This document shows positions 7,028 through 9,991 of a DNA stretch of 9,991 bases, in pieces. The notes below the pieces were generated by a model, which worked only from the letters and a program-made list of their open reading frames with translations, was not told the origin of the DNA and did not search any database. Source of the stretch: an uncultured Elusimicrobia bacterium. GTDB lineage: Bacteria > Elusimicrobiota > Endomicrobiia > Endomicrobiales > Endomicrobiaceae. The stretch covers positions 1-9,991 of the forward strand of contig CALGGE010000064.1 of the NCBI GenBank assembly GCA_937916125.1. The letters are read 5' to 3'. The translations under genes were made by a program, and so were the position numbers. The first letter of the stretch is position 1. The number at the start of each line of letters is the position of its first letter.

Positions 7028-8557
7028 TCAGTTACATTTTCTTGTTTTAGCCAAATATTCAAAGAATTTTTTGTCGGTATAATCCGTAACGAAATTGGAA
7101 TTCATAAGATTGCCGTTTTCGTCGTAGCCGACCTTTCCTTCAAAAGTCTTTATATTATCTTCCGTTCTGTAAATTTCCTTATGTTCGACAACATCTTTTA
7201 TTCCTCTTATAAATTCCGTTGCCGGTGTTATACTTCCCAAAAGCAGAGACAAAATTAAAAACAAATAACTGAAAGTATGTTGTTTGTAATTAAATTTTCC
7301 GAATAAAAATTTTATTATCATAACACAAAGTAAAACCAATGCGGGAATTGATGCACGCATACAAAAATCCGCACCGTCTCCCACTTTTATCAACGGACAA
7401 AGCAACAGAGAAACAAAACAAATATAGTACAGCATATTATATTTATACCGTTTGTAAATAAACAATAAATTTATACCGGCTTCCAAAAAGAAAAACCATA
7501 CAAACATAACAATATAGTACATAAAATATATTTTACCGTACGGGACATTTGAAATACTTTGCATACCGGAAACAGACCCGTTTGAAACAAAATAAAGAAA
7601 TATTATAGGCATTATAAAAAGTACCGAAATTATATTCTGCACCGAAAAAATTTTTGAGATATAAAGATTAATTTCTTTTCTCTTATATGCGGAAACGAAA
7701 TACTTTATCAGGTAGCACGTCATAAACAAAGCCAGCCCCGCAAACGGCATCGGTGCAAGAAAGAAACACAAAAGTGCCATAACGCCGAAATTTGTGATAT
7801 CTTTTCTGTTATTATAAAACATCATAGTCATAAGCCATGCAGGTATTCCCTGATTAAACACCCAGAACAAAACAGTCGTCATGGAACTATACTGACCTAC
7901 AAAACAAGACCACCATTCCAAATGTAAAGTTCTAAACGCCTGCTTTGCATCATAAAATATCGGATAAGCCGCACCGACGGCATCCATACCGGAAAACAAT
8001 ATAAAAATCCCGAGTGCAATTAATATTTTTGAAATATTTTTTGCTTTAACCGCCTTTAACAAATGACAGAAAACAAGGAATACGCCAAACACGGAGTACG
8101 CCAACAACACAACGTTCCCGACGAAAAACGAGAACAGGTCAGAAACATTTGTAAATATTGTGGCAACCAGTGCCGACGGAAGCCAATAGCCGATATAATA
8201 CACCATTGCCACATCGGCACTTTTATAATAAACAGGCCAGCTGTAATTTATTAAATCCCTAAATATTGCATTTCTGCAATTATGGTCCCAACTCTGATAC
8301 CAAAATCCGCCAAGTCCCGCCAACCAACACCATACAAACGCAATTGCTATCAACAGCCAAATAATTTTTCTGTCACTGATAAAAGTAAAACCGTTACAAT
8401 TTTTAAAATACCCGGCATATACTGCCCAAATCAGCAATAGTGCCGCTATCATGGCAAAGTAAGGTTTCAGCCAGCCGAGAAGAAATATCAACAACGGCAA
8501 ACCTGCATATATTATCGTTAGCCTGTTTAATGTTTGTAAATTTATTTTCAGTTTCAT
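7028..8557 (-). CDS. Polytopic membrane protein of unknown function, possibly GT-C glycosyltransferase-like
   Basis: This 509-residue protein has roughly 12-14 hydrophobic helices (for example about 13-50, 65-83, 118-166, 176-194, 222-288, 306-325, 343-392, 403-447). A soluble tail of about 60 residues ends KTRKCN. The first extracytoplasmic loop carries a striking polar stretch at about 84-109, including WDHNCRNAIFRDL and WPVYY. A later loop has GDGADFCMRASIPAL (about 393-407). Acidic and basic residues in the first external loop between many helices recall GT-C lipid-linked sugar transferases, but I cannot identify a named family, so function is open. It lies 36 bp after the Xre gene and is probably co-transcribed with it. 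The start codon has only a weak purine-rich stretch upstream. No terminator follows, so read-through into tetR is possible. Confidence 0.8.
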   Translation of the reverse strand: MKLKINLQTLNRLTIIYAGLPLLIFLLGWLKPYFAMIAALLLIWAVYAGYFKNCNGFTFISDRKIIWLLIAIAFVWCWLAGLGGFWYQSWDHNCRNAIFRDLINYSWPVYYKSADVAMVYYIGYWLPSALVATIFTNVSDLFSFFVGNVVLLAYSVFGVFLVFCHLLKAVKAKNISKILIALGIFILFSGMDAVGAAYPIFYDAKQAFRTLHLEWWSCFVGQYSSMTTVLFWVFNQGIPAWLMTMMFYNNRKDITNFGVMALLCFFLAPMPFAGLALFMTCYLIKYFVSAYKRKEINLYISKIFSVQNIISVLFIMPIIFLYFVSNGSVSGMQSISNVPYGKIYFMYYIVMFVWFFFLEAGINLLFIYKRYKYNMLYYICFVSLLLCPLIKVGDGADFCMRASIPALVLLCVMIIKFLFGKFNYKQHTFSYLFLILSLLLGSITPATEFIRGIKDVVEHKEIYRTEDNIKTFEGKVGYDENGNLMNSNFVTDYTDKKFFEYLAKTRKCN

Positions 8558-8593
8558 ATTTTTATATAAGTTCTTTTCAAATAATAATTTTTT

Positions 8594-8941
8594 TTATTTT
8601 TTTATTTTTAAGGTTTGTTTGTTACGCATTTTTTCGATTTGAAGTTTTAAATTTAAAATTTCTTTTTCCAGCCGAAGAATTTTAATATCTTTTTCGTCAA
8701 GAGATGTTTTATCACACGAAGCGACATATCCGGAATCTTCAATAAAATAATTTATCGGCATATCCAAAGCCATGGCAATTTTCTTAACCGATTCTATTTT
8801 CGGAATTGTTCTTCCCGTAGTCCAGAAACTAATTCTTTGTTGAATACACCCGAGTTTTTTCGCAAGTTCTCTTTGTGTGATATGCTTTTCAAACATTATT
8901 TTTTTTAATTGTTCACTGAAAAACGTCTTTTTGGGTTTCAT
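8594..8941 (-). CDS. Xre-family HTH transcriptional regulator with C-terminal coiled coil
   Basis: This 115-residue protein has a Cro/CI-type helix-turn-helix domain at about 10-66 (HTH core about 22-43, TQRELAKKL then QQRISFW) and a heptad-like coiled coil at about 83-107 (IKILRLEKEILNLKLQIEKM) that could mediate dimerisation. The ATG at 8939-8941 is chosen because AGAGGTG lies six bases upstream; an upstream in-frame GTG at 8948-8950 sits inside that ribosome-binding site and is rejected. It heads a two-gene unit with the polytopic membrane protein. Perfectly palindromic sites about 55 bp upstream are obvious candidate operators for it, and they overlap a promoter firing the other way (+ strand). 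The regulator may therefore control the + strand transcript, its own gene, or both. The effector is unknown. Confidence 0.9.
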   Translation of the reverse strand: MKPKKTFFSEQLKKIMFEKHITQRELAKKLGCIQQRISFWTTGRTIPKIESVKKIAMALDMPINYFIEDSGYVASCDKTSLDEKDIKILRLEKEILNLKLQIEKMRNKQTLKIKK

Positions 8942-8969
8942 AAAAAACACCTCTTTTTAATAAAAACTC

Positions 8970-8998
8970 TTGACTTTGTTAAAAATATATGTTATATT
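8970..8998 (+). promoter_or_regulatory. Sigma-70 promoter divergent from the Xre gene
   Basis: On the + strand, TTGACT (8970-8975) is followed after exactly 17 bases by TATATT (8993-8998), with start expected near 9005. It fires away from the Xre gene toward the structured-RNA candidate and pilin copy 2. No conventional gene follows for about 360 bases. The -10 box overlaps the palindrome at 8995-9020. Confidence 0.75.
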
Positions 8999-9020
8999 AA
9001 CTATCAATTGATAGTTAATA
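8995..9020. promoter_or_regulatory. Perfect 26-bp palindrome, likely Xre operator O1
   Basis: The 26 bases are exactly self-complementary. The half-site is TATTAACTATCAA and the centre is AATT. It covers the -10 box and start point of the + strand promoter and lies 54 bp from the Xre start codon. A perfect palindrome of this length with no loop points to a dimeric DNA-binding protein, and the adjacent Xre protein is the obvious candidate. Confidence 0.75.
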
Positions 9021-9040
9021 AATATCATTTAATAGTTTAT
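9021..9040. promoter_or_regulatory. Second operator-like copy O2
   Basis: These 20 bases match 9000-9019 at 16 of 20 positions (shared elements TATCA and ATAGTT). The pitch is 21 bp, two helical turns, which would place two bound dimers on the same DNA face. It is less symmetric than O1, consistent with a weaker cooperative site. The role is inferred from sequence only. Confidence 0.5.
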
Positions 9041-9064
9041 TTATAAAAACAATAAAAAAATAAC

Positions 9065-9166
9065 ATAAGCCGAGCGGGCTGTAAACATAGATACAACCTT
9101 GATATCAATTTACAACATAGCTGTAATTTGAAAATACATGGCATTATTTCTATCTTCTCGGCTTAT
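9065..9166 (+). ncRNA. Candidate structured RNA or regulatory leader closed by a 10-bp stem
   Basis: ATAAGCCGAG (9065-9074) is perfectly complementary to CTCGGCTTAT (9157-9166), closing an 82-base interior. Inside are smaller complementary pairs: TGTAAA (9080-9085) with TTTACA (9109-9114), or alternatively TTACA (9110-9114) with TGTAA (9122-9126), plus the palindrome TTGATATCAA at 9099-9108. The two alternatives share bases and could be exclusive states. It starts about 60 bases downstream of the + strand promoter at 8970-8998. No U-run follows on the + strand, so it would be a leader or processed RNA. On the - strand a T-rich run follows the stem, so the opposite orientation is possible. It matches no RNA family I recognise. 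Confidence 0.4.
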
Positions 9167-9193
9167 TATACTAAAAATAAATAAAGGAGTAAA
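9165..9193 (-). promoter_or_regulatory. Possible antisense promoter over the structured-RNA candidate
   Basis: On the - strand, a perfect -10 TATAAT (9165-9170) has TTTACT (4 of 6 consensus) 17 bases upstream at 9188-9193. It would start an RNA near 9158 running through the stem region toward the operators, ending in a T-rich stretch below 9065. In AT-rich DNA such a match could arise by chance. Confidence 0.3.
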
Positions 9194-9200
9194 GAAGTTG
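9183..9200 (+). promoter_or_regulatory. Orphan Shine-Dalgarno sequence at the repeat boundary
   Basis: AAAGGAG at 9183-9189 is followed eight bases later by a TTG codon (9198-9200). Its frame closes after eight codons, inside the repeat. There is no gene for this ribosome-binding site, and the repeat begins right after it. It may be the remnant of a leader whose original gene was displaced by repeat/pilin insertion. Confidence 0.35.
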
Positions 9201-9366
9201 AGAACGACAACGACAGTTGAATAGTTGAAGAGTTGGGAAGAGTTGAGAACAGCAATGTACAATGTATGATGTACAATGTACAATGAACGGCAACAGCGAG
9301 ATTCCCGACAGAAACACTCGGGAATGACAGACGGAACGGCAATAAACTAAAAAAAGGAGAAGAATT
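9195..9366 (+). repeat. Mosaic intergenic repeat forming the leader of pilin copy 2
   Basis: The modules in order are an 8-bp periodic GTTGAA array (about 9215-9250), AATGTAC-type units (about 9254-9287), a stem-loop with perfect 8-bp arms (9301-9308 and 9318-9325) followed by ATGACAG, and an A-rich end with AAGGAG seven bases before the pilin ATG. Positions 9261-9366 match 1-107 with three substitutions and one indel. The GTTGAA array also matches the reverse strand of 3875-3925. No gene is contained in it. Confidence 0.9.
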
Positions 9367-9810
9367 ATGAAAAGGAAATTAAAAGGTTTTACCTTAGTAG
9401 AGTTGGTAATAACGATTGCAATCGTTATTATTCTGTCGGTAGTAAGCGTGCCGATTTATCAAGGGTACACCAGAAAAGCAAAGTTGTCTGAGGGTTACGC
9501 ATTGCTTGGATTAATTCTTTCTGCACAGAAAAGTTATTTCAGTGAATATGGAAACTTTTTTTCCGGAGGTCCTAATAACAGTTTTATCCAAACATGCTAT
9601 GAACCTACACTTAATATTGATGCGAGAGGAAATAAATATTTCACTTTCTTTCATGATGGTTATAATTGGAACGTTGGTGAAAATTGGGAGTCTAAAATAA
9701 AATTTTATGCCGAAGTACATATGACACCAGATTTAATTAGCGATTGTTCCCAGATATCTCTTTGGTATAATTTGACAACAGGAGCAACAATTAAAGAAAG
9801 CAATTTTTAA
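9367..9810 (+). CDS. Type IV pilin-like protein, copy 2
   Basis: This 147-residue paralogue of the pilin at 108-512 has the same leader MKRKLKG, cleavage after Gly7, Phe at +1 and Glu at +5 (residue 12), followed by the hydrophobic helix to about residue 30. Residues 1-62 differ from copy 1 at only a few positions (for example I26V, R32Q, V35T, N36R, Q39K, M40L, N56S, Y58F). Beyond that the two diverge apart from IDARGNKYFTFF, and this copy has cysteines at 77 and 127, a different spacing from copy 1. The two could form the usual C-terminal disulfide of pilins. The ATG is supported by AAGGAG seven bases upstream inside a leader shared with copy 1. It stands alone on the + strand. Transcription may come from the promoter near 8970 or from an unrecognised one in the leader. 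Confidence 0.9.
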   Translation: MKRKLKGFTLVELVITIAIVIILSVVSVPIYQGYTRKAKLSEGYALLGLILSAQKSYFSEYGNFFSGGPNNSFIQTCYEPTLNIDARGNKYFTFFHDGYNWNVGENWESKIKFYAEVHMTPDLISDCSQISLWYNLTTGATIKESNF

Positions 9811-9845
9811 TTCCGACAGACCTTAGAGAAAATGGAAGTTAATCA

Positions 9846-9874
9846 GAAGTTTGCCACTTTTAGGGGTAAACTTC
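9846..9874 (+). terminator. Stem-loop downstream of pilin copy 2, without T-run
   Basis: GAAGTTTGCC (9846-9855) pairs with GGTAAACTTC (9865-9874) over 10 bp including one G-U wobble, with a 9-base loop. It lies 35 bases after the pilin stop, where a terminator is expected, but no T-run follows. It is unrelated in sequence to the terminator after pilin copy 1. It may be a transcript-stabilising or weak termination structure. Confidence 0.4.
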
Positions 9875-9880
9875 GGTGAT

Positions 9881-9991
9881 AACGACAACTGCAACGATAA
9901 CGGCGGGATGCTTCGACAAGCTCAGCATGACAGAAAGACAGTTGAAAAGTTGAAAACGGCAATGTACAATGTATGATGTACAATGTACAAT
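9881..9991 (+). repeat. Mosaic intergenic repeat, start of a third leader at the window edge
   Basis: ACGACAACTGCAACGATAAC is followed by a second stem-loop type: ATGCT (9908-9912) with AGCAT (9924-9928), or GCTT/AAGC inside it, followed by ATGACAG as at the other stem-loops. A GTTGAAAA pair (about 9941-9955), AACGGC and AATGTAC units come next. Positions 9968-9991 are identical to 1-24 and 9261-9284. The element is cut by the window end, and by analogy another pilin may follow. Confidence 0.8.

Noticed and set aside
8942..8950. Upstream GTG start adding three residues to the Xre protein
   Set aside because: The GTG lies within the AGAGGTG ribosome-binding site that is correctly spaced for the ATG at 8939-8941.
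9099..9108. Third Xre operator at the TTGATATCAA palindrome
   Set aside because: The half-sites are in the opposite arrangement to those in the operators at 8995-9040 and the palindrome is only 10 bp, which is common in AT-rich DNA.
9065..9166. tracrRNA or CRISPR-related RNA, because of partial repeats such as CTATGTT in the interior
   Set aside because: No cas gene, no repeat-spacer array and no matching anti-repeat are present in the window; the partial repeats are short and AT-rich.
9138..9224. A 28-codon ATG frame on the + strand with a hydrophobic beginning, inside the structured-RNA and repeat region
   Set aside because: It has no ribosome-binding site before the ATG, overlaps the RNA stem and ends in repeat DNA with a TTTT-type (Thr) run; nothing supports translation.
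9254..9287. CRISPR array or iteron origin, suggested by the short tandem AATGTAC units
   Set aside because: The units are only 7-8 bases long, without spacers, and recur beside several unrelated genes; there is no replication initiator gene nearby.
1..9991. Circular plasmid or phage genome, suggested by identical sequence at both ends
   Set aside because: The same 24 bases also occur internally at 9261-9284, so the match is explained by a dispersed repeat; there are no replication, partition or phage genes.

Overview
The window is AT-rich bacterial chromosome. It contains a complete tripartite RND efflux operon with an outer-membrane channel, so the cell is Gram-negative (diderm). It also has type IV pilin-like genes with a near-invariant N-terminus and short variable C-termini. 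Large families of such pilins, low GC and repeat-rich intergenic DNA are what I associate with gut Elusimicrobiota (Elusimicrobium and relatives). That assignment is inference; there is no rRNA or marker gene here to settle it.

Layout. (1) 1-594: a repeat-rich leader, a small pilin gene on the + strand and a strong intrinsic terminator. (2) 604-6996: an efflux operon read on the - strand in the order TetR regulator, TolC-like channel, membrane-fusion adaptor, RND transporter. It starts from a near-consensus promoter whose -10 box is overlapped by a palindromic operator. Gene junctions are tight (13 bp, then an 8-bp overlap) except adaptor to transporter, where about 165 bp of the same repeat family seen beside the pilins is lodged. 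(3) 7028-8941: a two-gene - strand unit, an Xre-family regulator followed by a large polytopic membrane protein of unknown function. (4) 8942-9366: a gene-free stretch holding a + strand promoter overlapped by a perfect palindrome with a second operator-like copy 21 bp on, a possible structured RNA closed by a 10-bp stem, an orphan ribosome-binding site and another repeat leader. (5) 9367-9991: a second pilin, a stem-loop, and the start of a further repeat leader at the window edge.

How it fits together. The efflux genes form a self-regulated drug/toxicant export module. The adaptor lacks the usual alpha-helical hairpin. The pilin genes look like members of a dispersed cassette family: about 107 bp of non-coding leader is nearly identical between the copies, while the coding sequences have diverged, most strongly at the 3' end. 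The best candidates for something undescribed are this repeat-framed pilin cassette arrangement and the operator/promoter/structured-RNA block at 8970-9190. The functional interpretation of both is hypothesis.
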